64,000 nucleotides of DNA from Progne subis subis (GCA_022316685.1 JAKJHU010000037.1:1041792-1105791); one strand, 5' to 3'. Positions 21,241 to 35,624 are shown, counted from the stretch's first letter. Numbers and translations are program-made. The notes: generated by a model not told the origin, from the sequence alone.

Positions 21241-24200
21241 GTGGAGCTGTGAAGAAAAGAGGAAAAAGTAATTCTACAAATAAAGGTCTGGACATCAGAG
21301 TCATGAGGTGAATATCTGCCAGAATTTCGGGAGAGTAGGGTAATAGTCCAGTGTCAGTACTAGAGGCATACCCAGGCCTATGACTTTAATAATGATGTAT
21401 GTGCTGCTGTATATAGAAACATTTATGACCTCATGCTGTAATTTAGGTGTTCTTTATATAAAAAGCTGGACACATTAGGCAAAGGTTTGAAGTGATTTGC
21501 TTGAAAATCTAATTTGGAGGTCATTCCTGTGAAATATTGCAACAGCAGTGTCTTTGGAAGAAGCGAGCAAACCAAGCTGATAGCCTGGGGCGAAGCAGAA
21601 ACTTTAAAATAAGTCCATATGATCATCAGAGGGAATAAGCAGTGTAATAAGTACTACGGAAGCATAGGTAAATTCATAGCTACTGACTCACTGATTTTTC
21701 ACTGCATATTAAATTATTCCTAATTTAAATTTTTTTAAAAAGCTAGCAGTCACCCAGGCAAGAGCTTCAGTGTTAAGATATTTCCCTTCAGAACATTTTC
21801 AAACACTAATTTACAAAGAAAACAAATTTTTGACCTTCGGGATGCCTTTTGGCAGATATAAGTAGCTTTGAAGGACATTTTGATTTCTTCCTGGTGCCGC
21901 AGTAGTGCCCATGACAGTTCTGTTGCATGAGGCCTCAGGGGGGTTAGATACAAACACAGATGACACTATAATGTTAGGCTGGGGAACTTCTTGATTGCAA
22001 CCTGATAGCATAATGAACAACACAGAAGGTGTCAAGTATTATTACAGTTAATGGGCCTCAGTTTTCTTGTCATGAGCTTGAACACATCTAATCCTCTTTG
22101 CAGCACAGTTTCCACCATGATAAGGCAGAAAGAATTGTCAGGACTGCCAAAAACCTGGGCTTTGGGTTTTATTGTTTTTCCCTCTCTACCCGCATCCCCC
22201 CATCTCCAGATGGAGAGGGATAGGTAAGTGGGAGCATATCAGAATAACAAAGTGCATAGAAAGAATTACTAGACTAGAGAAAAACACCAGCAGAAGGCAA
22301 AGGCAGCCTTCCAGTACAGCTCTTGTCAAACCTGTGTATGGACTATCCTGTTTATAGCAAATGAAAATTTGAAGCCAGCAGCAGCTGAAAATGAGACTGC
22401 ATCAAGCCAGTGGTAGCTAAGCAAATATTGCTGTGCAGACAGCCAGATTCCTGGGACTTAAGTATTCTTGCTAACCAAGGATGCAACTGGCATCTGAAAC
22501 CAGAGGTAAGGTGTGAAGGGCACAAGAAGACGCACATGCAAGTCCGGTGTCTAGCAGGAAAGAGCAAGTGACAGATTCAAACGCACAGGTGACTGGTTCA
22601 GCATCTACCTAGCAATATGGATTGAGACAAGATGAACAAGCTAAGGCAATGAAGTCGTCAAAGACAGCTTACCAAGACAGATGCAGTCAAAAACCTATTA
22701 TAAAAGTAAGAAAAATAATAAAAATAGCTGAATAAAACAAACTGAAAATCTTTTATTTATAAATGAAAAAAAAAAAAAAAAAAAGAAGAAACAGTATTTC
22801 AGTAAAAGTATTTTAGTAAAAGCAACGTGAAAAATAATAAATATGTCCTTTATGAAAGCGATTAAGGTAGAGGACAGAAGCCTCCTAGCATTAAATAATG
22901 CTTTGCTCATTAGTCTGAGTGGTTTATGCAACTGGTATTTACAATTTTGGTTATGTATAACTATGAATAAAAAGGAAATTAATAAAGAGATTGGAAATAG
23001 AAGGGACAAAGATAACATCATGTAGTTTTATAAGCTTCAAATAGCTACTTGAGCGGAAAAGAATTCCCCTTGAAAATTTTGCTTTCAGCACGCTGCCAGA
23101 AGTAAGCTCAATTTTACTACTGTGTCTCCTTATTGTGTGTGGCCAGAGGTACTGGCCAGCACTTAATGACAGTGAGGAGAGATTTATAGCTGAGTCATAA
23201 ATGGAGTGAGTAGCAGAAAGGTTATATATAATGCAAGTGCAAGTCATGTTCCTCTACAACATAATTCTGAAAGAATAAACACTAAACTCTATTCCTTAGG
23301 GAACAATTTGAATTATTCCTATGGCCTGGTTGTGAGGATAGCTACTTGCTCTAAGGCTTGAGGCTTGGCAAAAATGATGCATGAAAATGAAAATCAAAGC
23401 ATGAATGTATCTTGAAGGCAATCCTGAAATGAAGAACATCACCCAGAAAAAAATCACGGGTGAATTGTAAAAAGATCTAAAAACGTCTACAGGCACTACA
23501 TAGAACTAATACTGTACTGCTTTTTTCTCCTTGTAGAGAGAAAGAATCATGATAGGAGCTCTCTCAGTGAGCAGCTATCTGGAAAAGACTAGTTTTATCA
23601 CTGCTTTATCTCGAACACAAGCTTTTGTGGCTCTTGAATTCTTGAGGCTCACAACTTTTAGGTGGCCCAAGTGCAATTTTTTTGTGTCGAAGCAAAGCCA
23701 TGCACTTGGAAGCTGGCACAGTTCCTGCTGGGTACAGCAGACCCTAGATGCTGCGGGCAAGCGGCCAGCAGAGCTATCCAGGCTCCTGCTCCTGCCCCTC
23801 CCCAGTTCAGACTACTGCTACTCTGCAATGAAATGGGAAGTTGTTCACAGGCAGGAAATATCAATTACTTCCACCAGCTTGAATTAACTCTTTCACAGTC
23901 TGGTTCTGCGTTGAAAGGAAGGTCACATGGGTGGTGACAGAGAGTCAGCCGAAGTCTCTGCAATGCAGGTACCCACACAACAGTAGGGCTGGCTAGGCCG
24001 TGTCTTTCTCCACCTCTCAGGCAGGTGTCCTTCAGAGGGAAGACACCTGTAGAGCTTTCCCTCTTGTCAAGTTCTTTATGAACTGAATTCAACCTGAGTT
24101 TGCAAATAGTTTACTGTTTTCTTTAAAAATAAAATAAATAAGAAGGAAAAAAAAAAACCCCAAAAAAACTTCACAAAACAAACAGCTATCTTTCCTAGCC

Positions 24201-25754
24201 TTAGGCACAGCTGAACAGCTGTGAAGAAGCATTTCAGCTATTGCTGTGCCAGTCACGGCAGAGGAACAGAGCTTTTCACAGGTGGCTCTCATTTTCTGGG
24301 TTGCTGACTTGCGACCTCGCTGTTTGATTTGCAGAAGCACTGAGTACTTGCAGCTGCAGCTGGAGTTAATAGTAGCTGGGCTTTGAACATGGAAGAGCAT
24401 CATGAAACAAGTCTTCTGAAAAGCTGTTTTCAGCACTTTTAGACTGAGTATCTGAAATTAGTAAGTGTGTGGTGGGTTTTGGCTTTTTTTTTTTTTTTTC
24501 CCCCCTCCAGGCCATTTTTTTATAAGCTTTTCTTGCTGTATGTATCCTGTAAAACCAATTTATTAAAATGTGTTATGCATGTAGACACTAATAATGAACT
24601 TACTGTTTTCAGTCTAAATTCATGGTGAGTTTGCAGAAAGAGAATTAATGGAAATAGGCTATGGTAGGGCTGTGTGCTGAATCAAGTAGGATAGAACTAA
24701 GAGTGGTTATCATCTTTTCTGTGTCTTGTTCTCAGAATGTCATGAAGTGGTTTAAATACATACTGGGAGCTGTAAGGTCAGGCATAGTCTCTCCATGTTG
24801 TGTAACTTGCTTCACTTCTATTACTACTGCTTTATTGTGGTGTAAATCAGAAGGAGTGAATCCCTTCATCTCAGTGCAAAGAGAGGTCTTGTACTGTCAT
24901 GGGCCCTAACATAGTCTGTAAGGGCACACAGAATATTCTGAGCCATGAGTTCTTATGTAAAGGGGCTGTGGTAGCCCTGGGTGAGTAGCACAGTCAAAGG
25001 CTGAGCTTCAAAAGTCAGTGGTAACTTATAAATAACAGTACTGTAAGTATATAAAACATGGGATAGTGGTTTTCCCTAGCTTCTGTAGTTACTGATGTTT
25101 TTGCTTTATTATTGGGACAGTGTAGGGACAGAGATACATCAAAAAATCATTGATGTGATAGTCAGATAAGGTCGCCTCCAGTGAACTGCTTTGTTTCTCT
25201 ATTTCTTAAAATGATAGAGGGGAAACAGTGACCTAGGAAAGGATAAGGAATCCCTAAAGTTTTGTACTTTGTTTTTTCTGTATAGCTGAGGCTGATGTAA
25301 GAATTGCTGCAGCTGATTCTGATTAGTATCCATGTATTTAATTGCAGTCTGCCTGCTTATGATTGATGATGCTTAGGATGCTATGGCAGCTTTGCATTGC
25401 AATTAGATTAGAAACTGGAAGGTGAGTTTTGATGTATTTGCTTGTACTGATTTAAGATTTCCCCTGGCTGTCGGAAATTACCATCGTCATTATAGTAAGA
25501 ATGAGACGTGTACCTGCGGTTCCACTTTTCCATTTCTTAACCCACAAGGACTGAATCGCTGATATGAGTGGATTTCTGTAGGAAAGCCAGAGTGTTAATG
25601 GGAAGACCTAAAGTGCATCTTCCTGTCTTGCTCCCTTGGGCATTTGCTAAGGGCGGGCTTGGGGCAGAGCAACCATGCTTGGTTCTTGTGCTGGTTTTTT
25701 CAAGTGTCAGACTCCAAAGTGAAATTTTAAAGCTCTTGCTCTCCCCTTGCTCTT
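21241..25754. other. Unique noncoding DNA
   Basis: No gene is recognised in about 4.5 kb. Simple tracts include A19 at 22766-22784, A11 near 24149 and T16 followed by C6 near 24485-24506. The stretch 23680-24060 is G+C-richer and yields several short openings in different frames, none with a domain. Confidence 0.5.
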
Positions 25755-26438
25755 TTACCCTGCTGAGGAGGACTTGGGGCTGCTGGTGGATGAAAAACAG
25801 GACATGAGCTGTCAATGTGTACTTGCAGCCCGGAAAGCCAGAGGTGTCCTGGGCTGCATCCAGAGCATTGTGACCAGCAGGGTGAGGGAGGGTATGCTGC
25901 CCTTCTGCCCAGCTCTGGTGAGACCCCACCTGCTAGACTGCATCCAGCTCTGGGGTCCCACCACAGAGAGGATATGGACCTGTTGGAGTGAGTCCAGAGG
26001 AGGGCCACCAAGCTGATTAGAGGGGTGGAGCACCTCTCCCATAAGGAAAGGCTGAGACAATTGGATTTGCTTAGTCTGGAAAAAACAAGGCTTCAAGGTG
26101 ATCTAATTGTGACCTTCCAGTGCTTAAAGTGGGCTTATAAGAGAGCTGGAGAGGGACTTCTTGTAAGAGCATGTAGCGACCGGCCAAGGGAGCACGTCTT
26201 CAAGCTGGAAGAGAGTAGGTTTAGATTAGATATTAGGAAAAAAATCTTTACTGTGAGGGTGGTGAGGCACTGGAACACTTAGACCAGAGAAGCTGCAAAT
26301 GCTTCATCCCTGGAAGTATCCAAGGCCAGGTTGGATGGGGCTCTAAACTGGTAAAAGGTGTCCCTACCCACAGCAGGGAGGTTGGAATTAATTGATCTTT
26401 AAGGTCCCTTCCAACCCAAAATTTCTGTGATTCTGCAA
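25755..26438 (+). mobile_element. CR1 LINE 3' fragment, the only plus-strand copy
   Basis: It reads in sense from the end of the CR1 reverse-transcriptase domain through the 3' UTR to the terminal octamers. Landmarks are 'GGGGCTGCTGGTGGATGA', 'GGTGAGACCCCACCTGCTAG', 'TTAGATTAGATATTAGGAAA', 'GGCACTGGAACACTTAGACC' and 'AAGGTCCCTTCCAACCCAAA', ending with 'TTCTGTGATTCTGCAATG'. It is 5'-truncated. The 3' UTR resembles the widespread avian CR1 subgroup whose antisense appears at 51866-52405. Confidence 0.93.
25757..26282 (+). pseudogene. CR1 ORF2 remnant: reverse transcriptase C-terminus
   Basis: Two openings, 25747-26016 and 26025-26282, lie in different frames and cover the last part of CR1 ORF2. 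The first contains 'EDLGLLVDEK', 'ARGVLGCIQSIVTSRVREGM' and 'LVRPHLLDCIQLWGP', the thumb region. The second contains 'MEHLSHKERLRQLDLLSLEK', the conserved segment after the domain. The catalytic FADD box lies upstream of the truncation and is absent. A frameshift near 25980-26020 separates the two pieces. Confidence 0.88.
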
Positions 26439-28017
26439 TGCTGTGGTATCAGTCTGCAGATTGATGCAGTGACTTTTTTAGCTTCATACACTTTATCAGT
26501 GTAAAAGTCACTGTAGATTTAGTGCTCTTATGAGCCCAGTGTGCGATAAAATACAATGTCTAGAGAATATTTACTAAAGCGGAGCAGCTTTTCATGTTAC
26601 TGACAAAACAATGCAAATATTGAACATCAGCAGGATTTTGCAGTTTGAGAAGTCAAGTTCATTGTTGTCTATTACACAGTTCATAAAACAAAAAGAGTAT
26701 GAAAGCATGCATAGATATCTTTATACCAGAGAAGAAAACTTTTTTCAACATTGGGTCTGTGTGTCTCCGAAAAGATATTCAGCTTTTTTAATCAGCATCA
26801 AGCTGAGTATGCTTCAGCAATTTTTGCAGAGCCCATCATAAACCCTGGAAAAGTGTTCTGGAGTCTTCCTACCACTCAGTTTTCAAACAGGATTTTTGCT
26901 TCCCTGAATTTCAGCTTTGAAATTATTCCAAGCATCACCCCATGCAGCAGGATGACAATACCTGGAAACTGGGACAGCAGAGTCACAAGAAAGATTGCAT
27001 GCTTTCAGTAGAGTACAAATGAAGGAGACTTTCTAATTCCTAGTAATAATAATAATACTATCTCAGATGGGAGAATAAATTCCACCAGCTTTTTACTTTG
27101 TTGTGTGCTCTGAAATGAGTCATCAATTCATTTGGGTTGACCCAGTTCAACTTAAAGTAGAGCTTCATCTGCCCTGATCTGATCAGAAGCTACACAGATT
27201 GTTGGTAGATATAATGGTTGTAGGAAGGAAACTACATACAGTGATTAACACAAATATTTTATTACACCTACAGCCTTCTCAGGAGTGTGTATGATACTAT
27301 GTCAGCATATGGCATTTTTTTACATGTTGGTTTTTTTCAAATATAAAGAAACCTTGTCACACTCTTCTTGTAAAATTTCTTAAATTCCTGGTTACTCTTA
27401 TTCCTGTTTTCTCTTCTTTCTGTTCATGGTTGTGTCTGAGACTTTTTGTCATTGCCAAAGCCAGAGGTTTGAAGGTCAGTCACTGGCAAGCTGAGCTTCA
27501 TGCTTTTCACAGGTTTCAGCCCTGGTCTCTACTTAGAGCAATTACTGGTGTATTCCTGTAGCATTCCAGCAGTGTTTCTCTGTTATCTGCCTGTAGTGCT
27601 GTTAGCAGGCAGCTGGGATGCAATGAGGAAAGGAGCTTTTTGATACCCTGGTGTATCTTTACAGATCTGAAATGTTTTCCTTCAACTTTTTGTTACTGTT
27701 GGATGCATAAGCTGATTTGCTGTGGGCTGTAACCTGGGTGGTGAAACATTACTGCTCCCTGCTCTTTTGGCTGGCAGATGTTAGTTCTGCTTTCACGGTC
27801 TCTTATCCCAATTTGCCTGGGTAGTGTTTTCTTGAAAGCTGCTGTACACTTTGCCATTAAACTGGTTCCATCGTGGGGAAGAATGTGATACATGCATGGT
27901 ACTCTCGTGATGTAAACTCTGCAAATCCTTGGCAGGTAAACTGGGGAGAACTGAAAGGACTCTGAGAGGCTGTTTTCCATCCCAATGCAAGTGAATTGAT
28001 GGTAACTGTCGCTTCTT
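26439..28017. other. Unique AT-rich noncoding DNA
   Basis: I see nothing recognisable apart from short AAT runs near 27043-27055. Confidence 0.5.
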
Positions 28018-28340
28018 AGAAGCCTTTGTCTAACCTATTCTTAAAGACCTCCTGTGATGGAGATTCAAATCCTTTCCTAATCATATATTCCAGCTTGCAG
28101 TGTTGGGCACAGGAAACATTTTCTGTATTAAGTTTGTGATGCAAGCCCATACTTTACTGCTAGAAGATGTGGAAGAGAAAATGATACCTTAAGCTGCTTT
28201 AATTTGCCACTTAGATGCTTGATGACTGAATGATTACCAATTTTCACTTTCCAGGGCAAACTGTCCTGACACATTTAACCCTTCCTTACAAGCTACACTT
28301 TCTAGTCTTCTACTTGCTCCCATTATTTACCCAATGGTTA
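28018..28340 (-). mobile_element. Very old CR1 LINE fragment (amniote-type)
   Basis: In antisense the segment follows an ancient CR1 layout known from crocodilians, turtles and birds. Landmarks are 'CTTTGTCTAACCTATTCTTA', 'AGACCTCCTGTGATGGAGAT', 'ATATTCCAGCTTGCAGTG', 'GCAAGCCCATACTTTACTGC', 'ACTTTCCAGGGCAAACTG' and 'TTTAACCCTTCCTTACAAGC', then 'ACACTTTCTAGTCTTCTA'. The spacing matches the 3' region with small deletions, and sequence between landmarks is heavily mutated. It lacks the 3' terminus and any open frame. It probably predates the younger CR1 copies elsewhere in the window. Confidence 0.7.
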
Positions 28341-31300
28341 ACTGTGAAGAGCCTGGATATATCTTTAGTTTTAACAATCACAACTGGTCACGCTGTTAAA
28401 GACCTGGCTAGTGCCACACAGGGCAAAAGCACTTCCCTGGTTATCTTATGGACAATACTCTTCCTTTTATATTATTGGTGTTTTTGTTGTTGTTGTTTTT
28501 AAATTAAGAATAAAATGTGTTATCAGGTGTGATCAGTACCTGCTTCCTCCTGCCCCTTTGTTTGTTTGTTTGCTTGCTTTTTTCATGGCATAATAATTTA
28601 TCCTATGTCTGTAGATCTGAAAATGTAAAATTTGCATTTGCTCTTACTGAATTAGAGATCCATGATTTCAGTAGGAGCCCCTAGAAGATTAGCCAAACTA
28701 AGCAAGTTGGTGAGAACTGCTTTTCAATTTTTTTTTTTCTTTTTCTTAAATAAAACAAATGAAAAATGTGCTACTTTTCAATCAGCTAGATATTGTTTGT
28801 GTTAGGCTTATGTGCTATTTTTAACCTATTAAAGATGAAGTATCAGAAAATCAACTGAAAATTTATTTGACTGGAGCCTGTACATTAAGTGAAGACTTAG
28901 GAAGAGCTCTGCTGTCAGAGGGTTTCCCAGTGAAACAAATGACATTCATAGACTTGTAAGAGTGGATGTGTATTTTTGATGTGTTTATGGTAATAGGCAG
29001 GGAATATGCTTCTCAGTTCCTCCTGAAATCCAGTCATGCTCTTTGTTGTGAGAAGATATATCTGTTCATCTGCTACTTATAACAGTGCTTGCACAGTGCC
29101 TATATTATTTCAGACCAGAAATCATCTCTGTTAAACACTCACAAACGAAGTCTTTTGAGGCATTTTTAAATTTTGAAACTCACTAGCAAAGCCCTGCCTC
29201 TGAGTTGCTGCATCCTGTTAGTTACTCAGTGACATTTGGGATATGGTATTCAAGGATTCATCTCCAAATGCTGACTTTAAGCTGTCAGCACTAAGATCTT
29301 AGCAATAAGTATTTGCAGTTCAGACTAGCAATTTATGGATTTAAAAAAAAAACAACTTGATAACCTGTCTTTCAAAATAGTGGATCTTTTACTTCATTTT
29401 TCTTGATAGATCTTTTCTTCTATAGAATGCAATTACATATATGCCAGTGACTTTGTTAAAAATTACATTAGGAAATTTTTTTCGCTATTTTGGGTGGTTT
29501 TTGTCTGGAAGATGGACTGTGAGGAAGTATTTGCTGCCATTTGCTAAGTGATATCCATTGAGAACCTATAAAAGCAAAGAAGGTTAGAAGATGCATAATA
29601 CTTTGAAGCCTTTTTTTTAACTCGTGATGATTCCGGTATACTACATGAGGTTTTTAAGTCACATTTAAAATCTTGTTCTGGAGTGTGACAATTTAGCTCT
29701 TAAATCATGCTGTGATGCAATGTTGTACTTGGAAAACAAACTGGCACTGATTCTGAAACACTGCCAGCTAATAAACATGGTGGGAAAATGTTCAGCCTAA
29801 CTAATGTTGCCCAGAATGAACTAGATGTGGAAAGCTGCAAACTCCAGGGGAAAAAAAATGTTTTAGGGGCTTCTTGCAGATGGGAATTTATGCAAGGCTA
29901 AATTAGGTCTATGCAGTAAACTGTGGGTAGAACAGAGCTGTATGTTTCTCCAAAAGATCCACAAAAATACATAATACATTCTGGTTTCCAGTGGTGGCTT
30001 TCCATTTTTTAGTGTCTCTGTTCCAGAAATAAGCTGCAGCCCTTCCACTCCTCAAGCCTTGGCATGACTTGCTGCCTGCTGTGTTCACAAGCAGAGTTTG
30101 TCCTCCCTCCCTCTGCTCCTTTGTACAAGCTGAGGTCTAGTGTGGGTGAAGTCTTGCTCCTTGACCACATGTGGTTGAGAACAGGCACGATCCAGCCTGT
30201 AAAGTCCAAGCAAAAGAGGTCAGCACCACTTTATAAAATCTAACAGCTGAAATGGTAACTTACCAAGAGAAGGGATGCCTCTTCCACCTGCAAAAGCAGG
30301 GTAGGTTTTGGAATGAAATAAACCCAAAGTCATTGCCTACCTGTTTGTCCCAAGAAGCAGAAATCCTGCCTTAGTTAGGCCTGTCATGATGGGCAATCAG
30401 TGCTATTTGTACATAGAAATGTGATAGAAATGGAAATTTAGACAGGAAGCATGAAGTTCTTTAGAGTCTTTTTTTTTTTTTTTTTTTGGCCATCCTAATC
30501 CCTTGAATAACCATTTAATTTAACATGTGTTTAATAACTGGATTAAGCAGAATAAAGAAAAAATTTTGCTTAATGGAAATAAGTGGAAGTAATGAAGTAA
30601 AATATTTAAAAATATCTCCAACAAAAAGCTTTAAACTGCATTGTGGAGATGGGTGGAAAAATAGACAAACTACCACAGACTTGTCTCACACTTACTTATG
30701 TATATATGAAATATGGGTCCTTTTATTCTGAGTGACAGTTTGGAATATATCTATTTTAAAACTTCTGTTGATTATAGAAATCAGCTGAATATAAAATTTC
30801 TTCAAACTCATTATTCTGTCATAAACTAGAATTGAGGAGTTCTAGGGAGTGGATGATATTGACGGGCTTTATTTTGTTTTCCATTTGTTCAAATAGCAAT
30901 GTTGATTGCCTAATTATCTTTGATTTCCTGTGAGAGATAAAAAGCAAATGTCTTTTCAGCACATGTGGATTTCACATAATATTAAGGTGTCGTTGACTTC
31001 TAGTAGCCAGCCTGTAGGCCTAGTAAATTTTTGTTGATCCAGTAAAGGCAAGCTGCAGAAGTGACTAGACAAAATCTTTATGGCATCTAGAGATGTAACC
31101 TGGATGATAATAAAACTGATAGGATCCAACCAGATACTTCAACTGGTTAGAAATGTGTGGGAGAAAAGAGCTGTGCATATACTTTTTACTTTTGTACATG
31201 AGAGAACAGATTGCCTTTGAGACAAAGGAAGGAAAATGCAGCATGTAGGGTAATTGTTATATAACTGCTTTCTCCTCAGCCTTGTCTTTATGTGGATTGT

Positions 31301-34300
31301 AGACAAGTAATGAGATTTGGGTAGTTCCTGTCTTCTGTAGAAGGTCTACAGTTGCCCCAATGCTGCTGGCACCCTGAAGCTCCCCATTACCATCACATCT
31401 GGTCTCATCAAGAGCCAGTGATAAGCTACACGCAATTCTTCTGCTAAAATATCTGAGGTTAAAAAAAAAAAAAATTTCACAGTGATACAAACTGTAAGGT
31501 TCAGTGGCAGGTGCATTCTTTGCGGCTGCATAAAGCCAAACAGCCGCCAAAAGGGAAGTCAAAAACTCAGACTTTCATTGCAGCAAGGATTTGTTTAATG
31601 ACTAGTCCAGCACAGCATTTAGTGTAGTAAAGAAACACTTGCATGGGTATTGGAAGGGAAAATTTCTAAAAGACCAGCCAGCCAGTCTTCCACATCAGGT
31701 AGAAATAGGAGTGTTGAATCTAAAGGATTAGAGTCCTGTGTAATAGTTTAAAGGTAGCTAGGCCATAGGAGCTTGCAGATGGCACAGTGGAAGGCTGTAT
31801 GTTCTGTAATTTTCATTGTTGTTAGTAGGGACCAGTAAATCTGCAGAAAGAAGTTTTACAGAAGAATGTGAATTCCCTAGCTTCCCTCCTTGCTTTTGGT
31901 GTCTCTATTTTTTCTTTTCATTTTCTCCAGAAATCTCCATCTCCCTGGTGTCTAAGTAGTCAGCAGTGGGCCAACTTGATTCTAACTATAGCACTATTTT
32001 TTTTTTTTTCTAAATATAAATAAATATGTATATACAGCAAATATAAAAAGCAAACCCTTTTTGCTTCTAAACAATTTGCATTCCTATCAGATGTGAGAAA
32101 TCTAATTATAGAAACACATGCAGGCTGCTCTGTATTGACATGCTGGAAAAATCTGAACAAGTCTGTTCCTCTATCTTCTGATGCCTTTAATCTCAGTGTT
32201 TTCCAGAATTAGTTCTGAGCATGCTCTCACTCCATTTTTACATAAATGGAGCATACTTATCATTATTTAGAGATTTGGGTCCCTTAAAATAAGTTGTTAA
32301 ACAACTTTAAAGCCTATATTCTCAAAATTTCAGGAGAGAACTAGACATGTGAATCACTTTGACATTTTTGAAAATATTGCTTCAATCCTCTCTTTCATCT
32401 TGTAATTTTAAAAGATTAAAGGCTTGACTGTCCTTTTAAGTCACAAGCCAGCATTATCACTGGGAGTAATGGCACTGTATTTAAAGACACATAGAGCTGT
32501 CTATCTTTAGAAGACTTCTGAAAGCTTGCTTGTAAACTGGATAGATGTAAAGATCATCCTGAGAATGGAGGTAGCTGTGGAGACGCAGGCAACTCCAGGA
32601 GTGTTGGTTTGCAGATATGAACTGTTACAGCTGCTTGGACAGTTTCTCAGGTGTAATAGCAGATAAACAGAGAAGTTCCAGCTCTTTGGAAAGAGTAGAA
32701 GGGAGGAGGTACTGGTACCTCAGACCAAGCAAGCCCTGAAACTATGCACTCACTTTGGCAATCAGAATAAGGTGACAACAAACATCTGTATATCTCAGGT
32801 GAAAAAGAGCACTCAAAAATAACTTGGGGCCTTTTTTTGTGAGTTCCCCCCCGGCCCCGAGCTACTTAGTGCATGCACTAAAAGTACAAAGCATTGCCAA
32901 TACTGCTCGTACTAGGGCTAAAGTAGTATTCTCCTAAGTAGTATTGTTTTTTATATGTGTCTCACTAGTTCCTAACATTGTGTGTGATAGAATGCTTTAG
33001 TTATATTTCATCCTTGCCCTTTGCTTTCTCAGAATTAGTTGTGGTATAGATGGATATCTTTTTGGATGCAAGAGCATCTTTATTTAGGAAATGAGGCAGA
33101 GGTTGGGTAAAGCAAGATGTTTATCCAGTCATTTATTGGCAACAATGCTTCTCAAGCACCTTGCTGCAAGACCCTCCAGCGCAGAGGATCTTGCTTTCTG
33201 TATGCATAGTCTTATTTGGATTAAAGTGCCCAGGTGTCACTTCCAGTTGTCTGGTTACCTCATATTTTTTAAAGATAGTTCCTCAGACTGTTTTTCCTGG
33301 TCTGTTGTCACCTCCTGTCCCTGGCTTCTGTGCCTGTCCCATCCTGCTCAGCTGCTGGTGCTCTGCACCTTGCCAAACTTCCAAAATGCAGCATCAAGTC
33401 CTCCCATATGCTGCTTTTCTGCAGCTGGCCTTCCAGATATAGCTTTGACTTACAGCAAAACAAATTTGCAGAGAAAGCATTTTGCTGCCTTGATTAAGTC
33501 TATATTCCAAAGAATTTTTGTAAAGCAAATAATTTCTCCTCTCTACACTGATAGGTTTTATTGAAGAGCAAGAGATTATTTATACTTCAAATGACAGGTA
33601 GAATTTCAAATCACAAACTAAATCTCATCATAAATGCTTGAATTTCAAATCTTCATATTGTTTCTCCTGCACTGGGGGAGTCATAAGCTTGTGTGTTGTC
33701 TGCTACAGCTCTATACAGTACATAAGGGAACCTGTAAAAACACCATTTGATATTATTATGCAACATGCAGCCATTAGATTTCATTAAACTCTTGCTGGTA
33801 GACTGTCTCCAAAAATAAATCCTTTCTGGCCTATGGACATTTACAAATTATGACAAAATGCCTCCTGATTTCGTCTTTGATAAGATAAATGGAAGGAGAT
33901 CTTTAAACTTATTAGGCATGACCGCCTACTCTGGCCTGTAGAGGTTTCCTTCACTTAGTAAGTTTATAGGTTGGATTAGTGAGGATGGTCATAATTATTG
34001 CATCTTGCCCAGAAAAAGGATGATAAATGTCCCTGCTTTCAACTACTACACCGGAAAAAGGGTAAACAATCGCAAATGTTGGATAGGTACCATTGCAGGC
34101 GACCTGATTTGTTCTTAAGAACATTCTTTGTTTTAGGAACCTATCTGGAGGAAAGACTCTTAAAATCTAGTGGAGAATCTCATTTTCATTTTTCTCATCC
34201 CTTCCTGCTTAAGAAAGACACATTCTTTCAGGAGCCTTTTGAGATTGAAGTCACAGACTGACCAAAACCTACTATATGAATAGCAGGTTTTAAATAAATT

Positions 34301-35540
34301 TTAAACTTAAAGAAATTAGTTATGTTGTGAGGTTGGGGTTTGAAAACAATTAGCAGCAATTCACTTGTATTCTTAATTCAGAGTGCTGAGCAACCACTTC
34401 TAATTGTATTCCTGCTTTGTGTACATTATCAGTGGGATATTTGGTATAATGACAGTAGTAAGGAAGGATTTGGGTTTCACTAGACAGGCTGAACAAACAT
34501 CTGTAATTCTCAAGTGCAGGAACTTTTTATAATTTTCTTAATTGAACATTAAGACCTTTACTTCAAGAGAATACTCTGTTCTGGTTTATGCATTCAGCAA
34601 AGAAGCTGGAAAGGATTCAAGATAAAAAATAATGAGTGATGTGACATTTGGAAGAATAATCTTAGCATAAGAGAAAAAAAAGAAAAAAGTCTGTTTTATT
34701 AGAGTTGCTTCAGAAATGTCCTGATCACAGCCTGGGGCAGGATTTTGTTGGAGACTGTTGTGCAGGGTAGAATTGGCTGTAAACAAGCAGGGAAGAAACT
34801 CTGACTTGTCAAAACACCAGCTGCATCCTCAGCGACTGTCTTTAACTTTTAGGCAGGTATTTTTTGGTAGGAAGCTCCCAACTTTAACAGAATCCAATAA
34901 TAAAACTATTTAGTTGTGTTGTTTTGATAGGAGTCAGAGGATTTCTAGGCTAAGGAGAGCGTAATCATGTCGCAGGCACGTTACATTGAACAGTACATTT
35001 CTACCCACTGAAAGATTAAAACAGAATTACAAGTGACTATTGGAATTGAGAAGCATTCTCTGACATGTCTGTCAATTTATTTGAAGTGCCATTGTGAAGA
35101 AATGGCACAATAATTTTTTTAGTGCTTGGAAAGGGTATATTCATGTAGCAATGTCACAAATTGGCTTATTGACTAGAAGAACAGAAACATCCTAAAGTTT
35201 CTTAAAAAGCCAAAAAACAGCAAGAACAGCAATCCAAAACTCAACCTCCTGAAAATAATTACATGCAATAGGACATCCAGTTTTTGTCTGGAAAACATGA
35301 CCGAAACCTAATTTGATGTTTAATTAATAGATATTTCTGGTTGTATTCGGTCATCTTGGCCTACTGCAGAGGAAAACGTGTTTGGATTTGTTAGCTACAG
35401 AGAAACAGCCCAGCTTCAAGACTGCTTACTACGTGTCATACATCATGAACATAATTATTTATACATTTCTGATCAACTATTCCTGAATAAGCAGAGAGGC
35501 GATACCACTAGTGTCAAATACACACAGTCAAGGATTTTGA
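28341..35540. other. About 7 kb of unique noncoding DNA
   Basis: No gene, RNA or transposon is recognised. Small tracts include T19 at 30469-30487, A14 near 31459-31474 and T13 near 31998. A 157-codon plus-strand opening at 33091-33564 shows no domain, splice context or codon signal that I can see. Confidence 0.45.
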
Positions 35541-35624
35541 GTTATTCAAAAAGCTGTGTATGAGAAATAAGGCCCTGTCACATCAGGAGTTATTCAGAGG
35601 CTTGTGACACCTGGATAAAAACCG
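35541..35624 (+). repeat. Direct repeat, copy 1 of about 85 bp
   Basis: This copy shares 'TATTCAAAAAGCTGTGTATG' and 'TATTCAGAGGCTTGTGACAC' with the second copy at 36231-36316. About five substitutions in the first 58 bases and one 3-base indel separate the copies, so identity is about 90 percent. It is not a CR1 or microsatellite. Confidence 0.9.

Noticed and set aside
33091..33564. 157-codon plus-strand opening
   Set aside because: No recognisable domain, no promoter or splice context, and an overlapping second frame of 93 codons. Chance is the simplest explanation.
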